NCBI RefSeq assembly: GCF_041262565.1
Contig: NZ_JBGCCJ010000001.1
Span: forward strand, 868,001 to 932,000
DNA: 64,000 nucleotides
DNA from: Leifsonia sp. EB41
Lineage (GTDB): Bacteria; Actinomycetota; Actinomycetes; Actinomycetales; Microbacteriaceae
Reading direction: 5' to 3'
Made by a program: the position numbers and the translations under genes. The notes beneath the pieces were generated by a model that was not told the origin of the DNA, searched no databases, and saw only the letters and a list, made by a program, of their open reading frames with translations. Below, piece after piece: positions 8,703-17,908 of this stretch; position 1 is the first letter of the stretch, and each line of letters opens with the position of its first letter.

Positions 8703-10007
8703 CTAGCCGCCGATCGACTGCTTCACCTGGTCCTGAGCCGTGCTCAGTGCCGACTTGATGTCGGAGTCGGAGACGGTGCCTCCGGTGGCGATCTTGGCGA
8801 ACATGTCGTTCATGGCCTTGCCGACGGTGTTCTCGAACTGGTCCTCGGCCGGCACCAGCGGCAGCGGCTTGGACATCGTGTTGTAGATCTTCTGGAACGT
8901 GGCGGCCTCGTCCGCGTTGTCGGTGAAGTTCGGCTTGGCGCCGTTCAGCACCGGCAGCGTGGAGTACGGCTTGCCGAGGGTGGTCTGCACCGACGAGCTG
9001 GTCATGTACTTGACGAACTCGAGGGCGGCGTCCTTGTTCTTGGTGTTCTTGAAGATCGACAGGTTGATGCCGGCGACGTGGCTGGCGACGGCTTTGCCGC
9101 CCTCGGGCGACGGGAACGGCACGACGCCGTACTGGTCGGCCTTCATCCCGTTCGCGTTGATCGACGAGTCCGCGTTGTTCTGGCTGAGGATCATCGCGAC
9201 CTTGCCGGTGGCGAAGTCGTTCACCGCCTGCACGCCGTTGTCGTACTGGGCGTTGGAGGTGTTGACGACCTTGTCGGTCTGCATCAGGTCGAGGTAGCGC
9301 TTGACGCCGTCGATGTTCGCCTGGCTGGTGAACGTCGGGTTGCCCTTGCTGTCGAACCAGGACCCGCCGTTCTGCGCCGAGTTGATGAACGCGAAGTGGG
9401 CGTTCTCGGTGTAGCTGCCGGCCGCGAGCGAGAAGCCGTACTGCGTGCCGGTCGTCAGCTTCTTGGCGTCGGTGACCAGCTCCTCCCAGTTGGTGGGCGG
9501 TTGCACGCCGGCGTCGGTGAACATCTTCTTGTTGTAGTACAGGCCGTAGGCGAGACCGTAGAGCGGGACGCTCGTCACCGTCTTGCCCGGCGCGCCGCCG
9601 GTCTCCAGCGCGGTCTTCACGAACTTGTCGCTGCCTCCGATCGCCTTCATCTCGCTGTCGCCGAACGGCAGGAACGCACCGGTCGCCTGCAGGGAGGCGG
9701 CCCAGGTGTTCCCGATGTTCAGGACGTCGGGCCCCTGCCCGGATGTGACGGCGGTCTGGATGCGCGTCTGCAGGTCGTTCCAACCGATCACCTCGAGCTT
9801 GACCTTCACCCCGGTCTGCTTGGTGAAGTCGTTCAGCACGGGGGTCAGGACCTGCTTGTCGTTGTCGAGGCTGGTGCCCTGGTTGCTCGCCCAGTAGGTG
9901 ATGGTCGACCCGCTGGCCGACGAGGTCGAACCGGTGCTGCTGCAACCTGCCGCCACGAGCGAGATCGTGGCCGCCAGTGCCGCGGCGGCGATGACGCGTT
10001 TCCTCAT
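8703..10007 (-). CDS. sugar ABC transporter solute-binding lipoprotein
   Basis: 434 residues with a lipoprotein signal (lipobox VAAGC, Cys22), so a membrane-tethered receptor. The mature part has the family 1 extracellular binding-protein pattern: ITYWASNQG at the N terminus, a GPDVLNIGNTWAASL segment, and a YGLYYNKKMFTDAGV segment typical of sugar receptors. ATG 10007 is preferred over an upstream in-frame start because AAGGAG lies just before it and the signal peptide begins there. First gene of the LacI-controlled operon. Substrate unknown; the downstream GH5-like enzyme points to a plant or fungal oligosaccharide. Confidence 0.95.
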   Translation of the reverse strand: MRKRVIAAAALAATISLVAAGCSSTGSTSSASGSTITYWASNQGTSLDNDKQVLTPVLNDFTKQTGVKVKLEVIGWNDLQTRIQTAVTSGQGPDVLNIGNTWAASLQATGAFLPFGDSEMKAIGGSDKFVKTALETGGAPGKTVTSVPLYGLAYGLYYNKKMFTDAGVQPPTNWEELVTDAKKLTTGTQYGFSLAAGSYTENAHFAFINSAQNGGSWFDSKGNPTFTSQANIDGVKRYLDLMQTDKVVNTSNAQYDNGVQAVNDFATGKVAMILSQNNADSSINANGMKADQYGVVPFPSPEGGKAVASHVAGINLSIFKNTKNKDAALEFVKYMTSSSVQTTLGKPYSTLPVLNGAKPNFTDNADEAATFQKIYNTMSKPLPLVPAEDQFENTVGKAMNDMFAKIATGGTVSDSDIKSALSTAQDQVKQSIGG

Positions 10008-10077
10008 TGTGACTCCTTCGTCTCTTGATGGGCGCCCGCCGCTCCCGTCCCCGGGGAGCGCACCTGACGCCACGGCG

Positions 10078-10106
10078 ACTATAACTGAACCGGTTCAGTA
10101 ATTCCA
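10078..10106 (-). promoter_or_regulatory. sugar operon promoter with LacI operator in the spacer
   Basis: A perfect 16-bp palindrome containing CTGAACCGGTTCAG occupies 10084-10099. On the minus strand it fills the 17-bp spacer between a -35-like TGGAAT (10101-10106) and a -10 TATAGT (10078-10083), so bound repressor would block RNA polymerase directly. A central CG dyad with palindromic arms is typical of LacI-family operators. A near-identical site lies in front of the regulator gene. Confidence 0.75.
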
Positions 10107-10109
10107 GCG

Positions 10110-10137
10110 TTGACACCTCAGGTATCGAGGGTATACA
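10110..10137 (+). promoter_or_regulatory. candidate rightward promoter antisense to lacI-family gene
   Basis: TTGACA at 10110-10115 and TATACA at 10132-10137 are separated by 16 bp on the plus strand, close to the housekeeping consensus. It fires into the 3' end of the convergent LacI-family gene and no plus-strand gene follows for over 1.2 kb. It could make an antisense RNA or be chance. Confidence 0.35.
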
Positions 10138-10159
10138 GCGCGGTCTCCCCGTTTGCTGG

Positions 10160-11173
10160 TCACACGGTCGCCGGGACACTGGTCGACCGCACCACCAGCT
10201 CCGAGGGGCGCGCGGTGCGCGTCGCCGTCTCGACGCCGGCGAGCTCGTCCAGCAGCATCCGGGTGGCGCGCCTGCCCTGCTCCTCCGGGAACCGCGCCAG
10301 CGCGGTCAGCGGCCGCGAGCCGAGGCGGCAGACCAGGGAGTCGTCCCAGCTCACCAGGGCCACGTCGTCGCGGCCCGCGCGGCGGAGGGCGGCCTGCGCG
10401 CCGAGCGCGAGGAGGTCGTTGGAGGTCACCAGCGCGGACAACTCCGGGTCGCTCGCGTGACCCGCGGCGATCCGCTCGCCGGCCTCCATCGAGTAGTCGG
10501 ACGGCTCGGAGGTCGCCTGCATCCCGTGTTCGGCCGCGAAACGCGCGATCGCGTCGGCGCGCTCCCGCTCGTGCTCGAACTCGGCAGGCCCCTGCACGTG
10601 CAGGATGCGCCGGTGGCCGAGCCCGTGCAGGTGGTCGACCAGGAGGTGCGCGTCGCCCCACGCGTCGTAGAGCAGCACACGCCCCGGCGCGACGCTCTCG
10701 TCGTTGCCGTGCAGCACGAACGCCAGACCGAGCTCGTCCAGGAGGGCGGGCCGCGGGTCGCCGACGGTGATGTCGAACAGCATGACGCCGTCGACGCGCT
10801 GCTCTGCGCTCCAGCGGCGGTAGGCCGCGAGGTCCTGCCCGTTGGAGGTGCCGACCATGCGCAGCAACAACGACTGCCCGCTCTCGGCGAGCTCTGCCTC
10901 CACCCCGGCCAGCAGGCTCATGTAGTACGGCTCGGTGCCGAGCAGCCCGGGATCGCGGCGCAGCACGATCCCGATCGCGTCGGACCGGGCACGGGAGAGG
11001 GCGCGGGCGCTGGAGCTGGGATGCCAGCCGAGCTCGTCGGCGAGGTCGAGCACGCGCCGCCGCGTCTCGTCGCTCACACCGGGCTGGCCGTTGAGCGCGT
11101 ACGACACCGACGCCTTGGAGAGCCCCAGCCGGTCGGCGAGGCCGCCGATCGTCACCCGGGTCGCTGTCCCCAC
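10160..11173 (-). CDS. LacI-family transcriptional regulator of the sugar operon
   Basis: 337 residues. The N-terminal HTH (VTIGGLADRLGLSKASVSYALNG) is followed by the LacI hinge (WHPSSSARALSRAR) and a periplasmic-binding-protein-like effector domain. GTG 11173 is chosen because AGAGGAG lies 6 nt upstream; another in-frame GTG at 11191 would bury that ribosome site inside the gene. Lies immediately upstream of and in the same direction as the sugar ABC operon. Matching palindromes at 10085-10098 and 11233-11246 suggest it represses that operon and itself. Confidence 0.93.
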   Translation of the reverse strand: MGTATRVTIGGLADRLGLSKASVSYALNGQPGVSDETRRRVLDLADELGWHPSSSARALSRARSDAIGIVLRRDPGLLGTEPYYMSLLAGVEAELAESGQSLLLRMVGTSNGQDLAAYRRWSAEQRVDGVMLFDITVGDPRPALLDELGLAFVLHGNDESVAPGRVLLYDAWGDAHLLVDHLHGLGHRRILHVQGPAEFEHERERADAIARFAAEHGMQATSEPSDYSMEAGERIAAGHASDPELSALVTSNDLLALGAQAALRRAGRDDVALVSWDDSLVCRLGSRPLTALARFPEEQGRRATRMLLDELAGVETATRTARPSELVVRSTSVPATV

Positions 11174-11232
11174 GTCGTGCTCCTCTCGCACCGGCCGCTC
11201 CGCGCGGTCGATCGGGGAAAGAGTACATCGAA

Positions 11233-11246
11233 CTGAAGCGGTTCAG
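11233..11246. promoter_or_regulatory. second LacI operator, upstream of the regulator gene
   Basis: CTGAAGCGGTTCAG differs from the 10085-10098 operator by one base and is palindromic apart from that position. It lies about 60 bp upstream of the regulator start, between it and the divergent FAD oxidoreductase, consistent with autoregulation. It might also touch the divergent gene. Confidence 0.6.
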
Positions 11247-11363
11247 CCCTCGTGTCGTCTGCGAGGTCCTGCACGTCCGCGCGCCGGACGGTCTGCCCGG
11301 AGTCGGGTCGGATTCGCGACGGACATCCGGAGTGCCACCCGGCAGAATGGGCGGCAGTCACCT

Positions 11364-11395
11364 CATCAGCACCCCATCAGCACCCCATCAGCACC
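11364..11395 (+). repeat. three tandem copies of CATCAGCACCC
   Basis: An 11-bp unit is repeated three times (11364, 11375, 11386; the last copy differs in its final base) in the leader of the FAD oxidoreductase gene, ending 26 bp before its GTG start. Direct repeats in a leader can bind a regulator such as the nearby PucR or simply be slippage; nothing more can be read. Confidence 0.8.
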
Positions 11396-11421
11396 GACGA
11401 CCGCACCAGGAGGGCATCGCC

Positions 11422-12828
11422 GTGGCGACCACCGTGTTCGAACGACAGGCACCCCCGGCCGCCGTGGTGAGCCACGCGCTCGCCCCGGCCCGGCAGGCCG
11501 TGTTCTGGATCGAGGACGCCCCCGGCGACCGCTACCCCCGGTTCCGCGGCGACATCGAGTGCGACCTCGCCGTCGTCGGCGGCGGCTACACCGGACTCTG
11601 GACGGCCCTGCTCGCCAAGCGGGAGAACCCGTCCGCGCGCGTCGTGCTGCTGGAGGGCCGCCGGATCGGCTGGGCGGCCTCCGGGCGCAACGGCGGCTTC
11701 TGCGAGGCGAGCCTCACGCACGGCGACGAGAACGGCAGGACCCGCTTCGGCCGGGAGTTCGACCAGCTTCAGCGGCTCGGGATGGCGAACCTGGACGAGA
11801 TCGAGGCGACCGTCGCCGAGCTGGGCCTCGACGCGGACTTCGAGCGCAACGGCGCGATCGACCTCGCGACCGAGCCGCACCAGGTCGAGTGGCTGCGGGA
11901 GGCCGCCGACGGCGAGCACGCGCGCTTCCTCGACACGGAGGCCGTGCAGGCGCAGGTGCACTCCCCCACCTATCTCGGCGGCCTGCTCCGCACCCGCGAC
12001 TCGGCGCTGGTCCACCCCGCCAAGCTCGCCCGCGCGCTCGCACGGGCCTGCGAGGCGGCCGGGGTCGAGCTGTTCGAGCACTCGCCGGTGGAGGGCATCG
12101 GCGACGGCACGACCCTCTACACGCCGGAGGGCGTCGTGCGGTCGAAGCGCACGGCCCTCGCCACGAACGTGTTCCCGAGCCTGCTCAAGCGCAACCGGCT
12201 CGCGACCGTGCCGGTCTACGACTACGTGCTGATGACCGAGCCGCTGACCGCCGAGCAGCTCGCCTCGATCGGCTGGTCGGGGCGCCAGGGCCTCGGCGAC
12301 TCGGCCAACCAGTTCCACTACTACCGGCTCACCCGGGACAACCGCATCCTGTTCGGCGGCTACGACGCCGTGTACCACTACGGCGGGCGGGTCCGGGAGC
12401 GCTACGAGGACCGGCCGGCGACCTTCCGGAAGCTGGCCGCGCACTTCTTCACGACCTTCCCCCAGGCGGAGGGCCTCACCTTCACGCACCGCTGGGCCGG
12501 CGCGATCGACACGTGCAGCCGGTTCTGTGCCTTCTTCGGCGCCGCCCGCGGCGGCACTGTCGCCTACGCGACCGGCTACACCGGGCTCGGGGTCGCCGCG
12601 ACCCACTTCGGCGCGCAGGTGATGCTCGACCTGCTCGCCGGCCGGGAGACCGAGCGGACGAGCCTGGAGATGGTGCGCAGCCGTCCGCTGCCGTTCCCGC
12701 CGGAGCCGGCGGCCTCCCTCGGCATCAACCTGACCCGGTGGTCGCTCGACCGGGCGGACCATCGCGAAGGACGGCGCAACGCGTTCCTGCGCACGCTCGA
12801 CGCGGTCGGGCTGGGGTTCGACTCGTGA
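11422..12828 (+). CDS. FAD-dependent oxidoreductase (DAO/PuuB-like)
   Basis: 468 residues. After a short leader, a Rossmann FAD-binding motif VVGGGYTGLWTA (residues 51-62) and the RRIGWAASGRNGGF segment are typical of the D-amino-acid oxidase / gamma-glutamylputrescine oxidase family, which oxidise C-N bonds of amino acids or polyamine conjugates. GTG 11422 is preferred because AGGAGG lies 8 nt before; the open frame extends upstream only through the CATCAGCACCC repeats. Overlaps the following cupin gene by 4 bp. Neighbouring aldehyde dehydrogenase and aminotransferase suggest a catabolic route; substrate unknown. Confidence 0.85.
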   Translation: MATTVFERQAPPAAVVSHALAPARQAVFWIEDAPGDRYPRFRGDIECDLAVVGGGYTGLWTALLAKRENPSARVVLLEGRRIGWAASGRNGGFCEASLTHGDENGRTRFGREFDQLQRLGMANLDEIEATVAELGLDADFERNGAIDLATEPHQVEWLREAADGEHARFLDTEAVQAQVHSPTYLGGLLRTRDSALVHPAKLARALARACEAAGVELFEHSPVEGIGDGTTLYTPEGVVRSKRTALATNVFPSLLKRNRLATVPVYDYVLMTEPLTAEQLASIGWSGRQGLGDSANQFHYYRLTRDNRILFGGYDAVYHYGGRVRERYEDRPATFRKLAAHFFTTFPQAEGLTFTHRWAGAIDTCSRFCAFFGAARGGTVAYATGYTGLGVAATHFGAQVMLDLLAGRETERTSLEMVRSRPLPFPPEPAASLGINLTRWSLDRADHREGRRNAFLRTLDAVGLGFDS

Positions 12829-13157
12829 GCGGCGCACTGGACGCGACCGGGAGCATCCGCGCCTCCGGGCTGCCGCTGGAGAGGTCGGCGGACGACCCAC
12901 TGACGGCCGCGGCGGAGCTCGGCCGGTTCGCCGGGCTCGAGATCGGAGTCTGGGAGATGGCTCCGGGGACGACCACCGACGTGGAGGCCGACGAGGTGTT
13001 CGTCGTCATCGCCGGTCGCGCGCGGGTCGACTTCCCGGACACGGGTCGGAGTCTCGAGCTTGCCTCCGGCGACGTGGTGCGGCTGACGGCAGGCGACCGG
13101 ACCGTGTGGACGGTGACCGAGACGCTGCGGAAGGTCTACCTGGCGCCGGCAGACTGA
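12825..13157 (+). CDS. small cupin-domain protein
   Basis: 110 residues starting at GTG 12825, overlapping the oxidoreductase stop by 4 bp (GTGA), so translationally coupled. The sequence reads as one cupin barrel (GLEIGVWEMAPGTTTDVEADE, then FVVIAGRARVDF, then ELASGDVVRLTAGD). The usual His-x-His metal ligands are replaced (TTTDVEADE), so it is probably not a metal dioxygenase. DUF861-like cupins of this size often accompany FAD oxidoreductases of the DAO family. Function unknown. Confidence 0.8.
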   Translation: MSGALDATGSIRASGLPLERSADDPLTAAAELGRFAGLEIGVWEMAPGTTTDVEADEVFVVIAGRARVDFPDTGRSLELASGDVVRLTAGDRTVWTVTETLRKVYLAPAD

Positions 13158-13166
13158 CGCGACGCC

Positions 13167-14774
13167 TCAGCCTCGGATCCGGCGGGCGAGCACCGCGGCG
13201 TGCAGCGCACCGATGGTCTCCCCGTCGTCCAGGTCGAGGCCGAGCAGGTCCTCGATGAGCGCGATCCGCTGGTAGAACACCGACCGGGACAGGTGGCTCG
13301 CCACGGCCGCCCGCGTGCGGTTGCCCGGGTGGCTCAGGTATGCGCGCAGCACCTCGATCAGGTCGCCGTCGTTGGCGATGTCGTACTCGATCAGGGGCCG
13401 CAGCATCCGCTCGGCGTACTCCTGCAGCCGAGGGTCGTCGCCGAAAGCCGTGACCAGGCGCAGCAGCGGACGGCTCTCGGCGCGCTGCACGACGGCGTGC
13501 CTGCCGCGACCGCCGCCCCCGCGGCCGGTCAGCTCCACGGCCTCCTCCACCGACGACAGCAGTCCCGGGATGCCGTGGGCGTCCGAGCCGACCCCCACCA
13601 CCGCGGCATCCCCGCCCGCGAGGGCGTCGGCGACCGCGTCCGCGCCGGGCCGCCCTGGCCGGGACGACACGGCGACCACGAGGAGCCCGGGAGCCGCGGG
13701 ATGCGGCGCCGCGATGGCCTCCGACCCCGCCGCGCGTGCCGCCTCCAGCGCCCGCGCCGCGGCAGTGGCCTCCACCCGCCCCGAGCGCGTGCGGACGGCG
13801 ACCCCGGCGAGCAGCCGCCCGGCGACCGGGAACCCGGACGCCTCGAACCGCGCGGCCATGCCGCCGTCGCCGGCGAAGCGCCTGCCCAGCAGCGCGCCGA
13901 GCAGTGCGTCGTGGCTGCGGCGCGTCCACTCCTCCTCGTCGCGGTCGGCCAGACGGCTGAGCGCCAGCGCGACGGCCGCCTGCTCCAGCACGCTCGACCG
14001 GCCGGCGGGATGTGGCTCGCCCGGAAGAGCGACGAGGTGGCCCCAGCGCATCCCGCGCGCCTCCACGGGCGTCAGCGTCCAGCCCGGCTCGCCGCCGCGA
14101 TGGGCGGCCCGGGAGCGCTGCTCCCAGCTGTCCAGCTCGGCCTCGCCATCGCCGACGTTCTCGGCGACGAGCACCTGGTGGCCGGTGTCCTCCAGCACTA
14201 CAGGGCAGCCCAGCACGCGCGCGGCCTGCGCGACGATGAAGTCGGCGGGGCTGCCGCGCAGGCTGAGCCCGGTGAACAGTTCGCGGATCTCGTCCCGCGC
14301 CCGGAGGGCGACGGTCTGGTCGTCGATGATCCGCGCGTGCACCGCCTCGGTGACCGCCACGAAGCGCGCCTCGCGGTGCAGGACGACGAACGGCAGCCCG
14401 GCCGCGCGGAACTCCTCCAGCAGCGGCGCCGGCGCCTCCGGCGTGCGGTCGCCCAGCTCCAGCACGAGGCCGGCGATCTCGGCCTCCGCCAGGTCGCGGC
14501 CCAGCGCCCGGAGCGCGCGGGCGTCGCGCGGCCAGCCGAGGCCGGTCGCCAGCAGCAGCTCGCCCCCGGAGACCAGCCGCGCCACATCGGCCGTTTCGGC
14601 CACGTGGACCCAGCGCACCAGGGTGTCGAGCGCGCCCTCGCCCGCCAGGACCTCCGGCAGCGCGTCGGCCATCGGGTCCATCCGCAGCACCTCGCGGACG
14701 GTCGGCAGGAGCATCCGGTCCCGCTCCGGACGAACTGTTTCGTCTTGTCCGAACGTCCGACGATCTGGTCTCAT
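13167..14774 (-). CDS. PucR-family transcriptional regulator
   Basis: 535 residues. An N-terminal purine-catabolism-type domain (LLPTVREVL... VSGGELLLATGLGW) is followed by a GGDEF-like middle part and a C-terminal PucR HTH of about 60 residues (LIEVLRAYLSHPGNRTRAAVASHL...). PucR proteins usually activate catabolic operons beside them. It is convergent with the cupin gene (9 bp apart) and divergent from methylmalonate-semialdehyde dehydrogenase, 90 bp away, so that operon is the probable target. ATG 14774 has GGAAGG upstream; ATG 14714 is an alternative that removes a poorly conserved N-terminal 20 residues. Confidence 0.88.
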   Translation of the reverse strand: MRPDRRTFGQDETVRPERDRMLLPTVREVLRMDPMADALPEVLAGEGALDTLVRWVHVAETADVARLVSGGELLLATGLGWPRDARALRALGRDLAEAEIAGLVLELGDRTPEAPAPLLEEFRAAGLPFVVLHREARFVAVTEAVHARIIDDQTVALRARDEIRELFTGLSLRGSPADFIVAQAARVLGCPVVLEDTGHQVLVAENVGDGEAELDSWEQRSRAAHRGGEPGWTLTPVEARGMRWGHLVALPGEPHPAGRSSVLEQAAVALALSRLADRDEEEWTRRSHDALLGALLGRRFAGDGGMAARFEASGFPVAGRLLAGVAVRTRSGRVEATAAARALEAARAAGSEAIAAPHPAAPGLLVVAVSSRPGRPGADAVADALAGGDAAVVGVGSDAHGIPGLLSSVEEAVELTGRGGGGRGRHAVVQRAESRPLLRLVTAFGDDPRLQEYAERMLRPLIEYDIANDGDLIEVLRAYLSHPGNRTRAAVASHLSRSVFYQRIALIEDLLGLDLDDGETIGALHAAVLARRIRG

Positions 14775-14864
14775 CGTTCGGCCTTCCGCTCTGTGATCAT
14801 GGGGATTGCAAGCCTACTTCCCCGCCGGGCATTCCGTCCGGCGCAGCACCTCCAGGAGGATTCC

Positions 14865-16349
<1,485 letters not shown>

Positions 16350-16369
16350 AGCCTGAAAGAAGTCACCCC

Positions 16370-17782
16370 ATGACCGACACCATCGACACCGCCCTCCGCA
16401 CGGGCTTCACCGACCGCCGAGGGGTCGAGCACCCGTTCGGGGACGCCGACGCCGAGACCCAGGTCCGCAGCGACGACCGCAGCCACGTCTTCCACTCCTG
16501 GAGCGCCCAGGCGCAGATCGCCCCGCTGCCGATCGCCGCGGGCGAGGGCTCCACGTTCTGGGACTACCAGGGCAACGCGTACCTCGACTTCAGCTCGCAG
16601 CTGGTCAACCTCAACCTCGGCCACCAGCACCCCGACCTCGTCGCCGCCATCCAGCAGCAGGCCGGCCGCCTCGCGACCATCCAGCCGTCGATGGCGAACG
16701 ACGTTCGCGGCGAGCTCGCCCGCCGGATCGCCCGCGTCGCGCCGGGGACACTCAACCGGGTGTTCTTCACCAACGGCGGCGCCGACGCCAACGAGTACGC
16801 GGTGCGGATGGCCCGCCGGGTGACCGGTCGCCGCAAGGTGCTCTCCATGTACCGCTCGTACCACGGCGGCACCGCGACCGCGATCTCGCTGACCGGCGAC
16901 CCGCGCCGCTGGGCGAACGAGCCGAGCGACCCGTCCGTCGCGCACTTCTTCGGCCCGTACCTCTACCGCTCGGCGTTCCACTCCACCACCCCGGAGGACG
17001 AGACGCAGCGCGCGCTGGAGCACCTGGAGAGCGTCATCGTCCTGGAGGGCGCCGCCACCGTCGCCGCGATCATCATCGAGACGATCGTGGGCACGAACGG
17101 CGTGCTGATGCCGCCGCCCGGCTACCTCGCCGGCGTGCGCGCGCTCTGCGACAAGTACGGCATCGTCTACATCGCCGACGAGGTGATGGTCGGCTTCGGC
17201 CGGGTCGGCGAGTGGTTCGCGGTTGACGCGTTCGACGTGGTGCCCGACCTGATCACCTTCGCGAAGGGCGTCAACTCCGGCTACGTCCCGCTCGGCGGTG
17301 TGGTCATCTCGGACGCGATCGCGGACTTCTTCGACGACGTCTCCTTCCAGGGCGGCCTCACCTACTCGGGCCACCCGCTGGCGTGTGCGGCCGGTGTCGC
17401 GACGTTCGACGTGTTCGAGCGCGACGGCATCCTGGAGCGCGTGCGTGACCTCGGCGAGCGCGTCGTGGAGCCCGAGATCACCTCCTGGCTCGACCGGCAC
17501 CCGTCGCTCGGCGAGGTCCGCGGCCGTGGGCTGTTCTGGGCGCTGGAGCTGGTCCGCGACCGCGGGACGCGCGAGCCGCTGGTGCCGTTCAACGCGGCCG
17601 GAGCCGACGCGGCCCCGATGGCCGAGGTGGCCGCGGCCTGCAAGGCCGCGGGCGTCTGGCCCTTCACACACTTCAACCGCATCCACATCGCCCCGCCCCT
17701 GGTGATCGCCGAGGACGACCTGCGCCGCGGCCTCGCCGCGATCGACGCCGCCCTCACCGTCGCCGACCGCTACGCGCTCTGA
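16370..17782 (+). CDS. class III aminotransferase (omega-amino acid type)
   Basis: 470 residues, PLP-dependent fold type I. The internal aldimine lysine is Lys299 in ITFAKGVNSGYVPLG, with IADEVMVGFGRVGEW just before supplying the cofactor-binding Asp. The FFTNGGADANEYAVRMAR and SYHGGT segments are typical of the omega-amino-acid/taurine-pyruvate aminotransferases. It would deliver a semialdehyde to the upstream mmsA product, with which it probably forms one transcript. Amino donor not determinable; beta-alanine, GABA and taurine all fit. Confidence 0.9.
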   Translation: MTDTIDTALRTGFTDRRGVEHPFGDADAETQVRSDDRSHVFHSWSAQAQIAPLPIAAGEGSTFWDYQGNAYLDFSSQLVNLNLGHQHPDLVAAIQQQAGRLATIQPSMANDVRGELARRIARVAPGTLNRVFFTNGGADANEYAVRMARRVTGRRKVLSMYRSYHGGTATAISLTGDPRRWANEPSDPSVAHFFGPYLYRSAFHSTTPEDETQRALEHLESVIVLEGAATVAAIIIETIVGTNGVLMPPPGYLAGVRALCDKYGIVYIADEVMVGFGRVGEWFAVDAFDVVPDLITFAKGVNSGYVPLGGVVISDAIADFFDDVSFQGGLTYSGHPLACAAGVATFDVFERDGILERVRDLGERVVEPEITSWLDRHPSLGEVRGRGLFWALELVRDRGTREPLVPFNAAGADAAPMAEVAAACKAAGVWPFTHFNRIHIAPPLVIAEDDLRRGLAAIDAALTVADRYAL

Positions 17783-17795
17783 GCCACCTCATCCT

Positions 17796-17846
17796 GGGGA
17801 CGCGACACGCCGCTCCGCCATGCGCGGGGCGGCGTGTCGCGTCCCC
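17796..17846 (+). terminator. strong GC hairpin after the mmsA-aminotransferase operon
   Basis: An 18-bp perfect inverted repeat, 17796-17813 against 17829-17846, encloses a further 4-bp hairpin (17815-17818 with 17824-17827). It starts 14 bp after the aminotransferase stop. No T tract follows, which is common for GC-rich actinobacterial terminators. Confidence 0.75.
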
Positions 17847-17908
17847 TGTGTGCGTCCACTACGGGATGGGGCCGGGACGGCGGAGCATCCCCGGGATATC
17901 GTGACAGC

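Noticed and set aside
13200-14864. Long plus-strand frames opposite the PucR gene running into mmsA
   Set aside because: Shadow of the minus-strand PucR gene; the mmsA start is fixed by AGGAGGA at GTG 14865.
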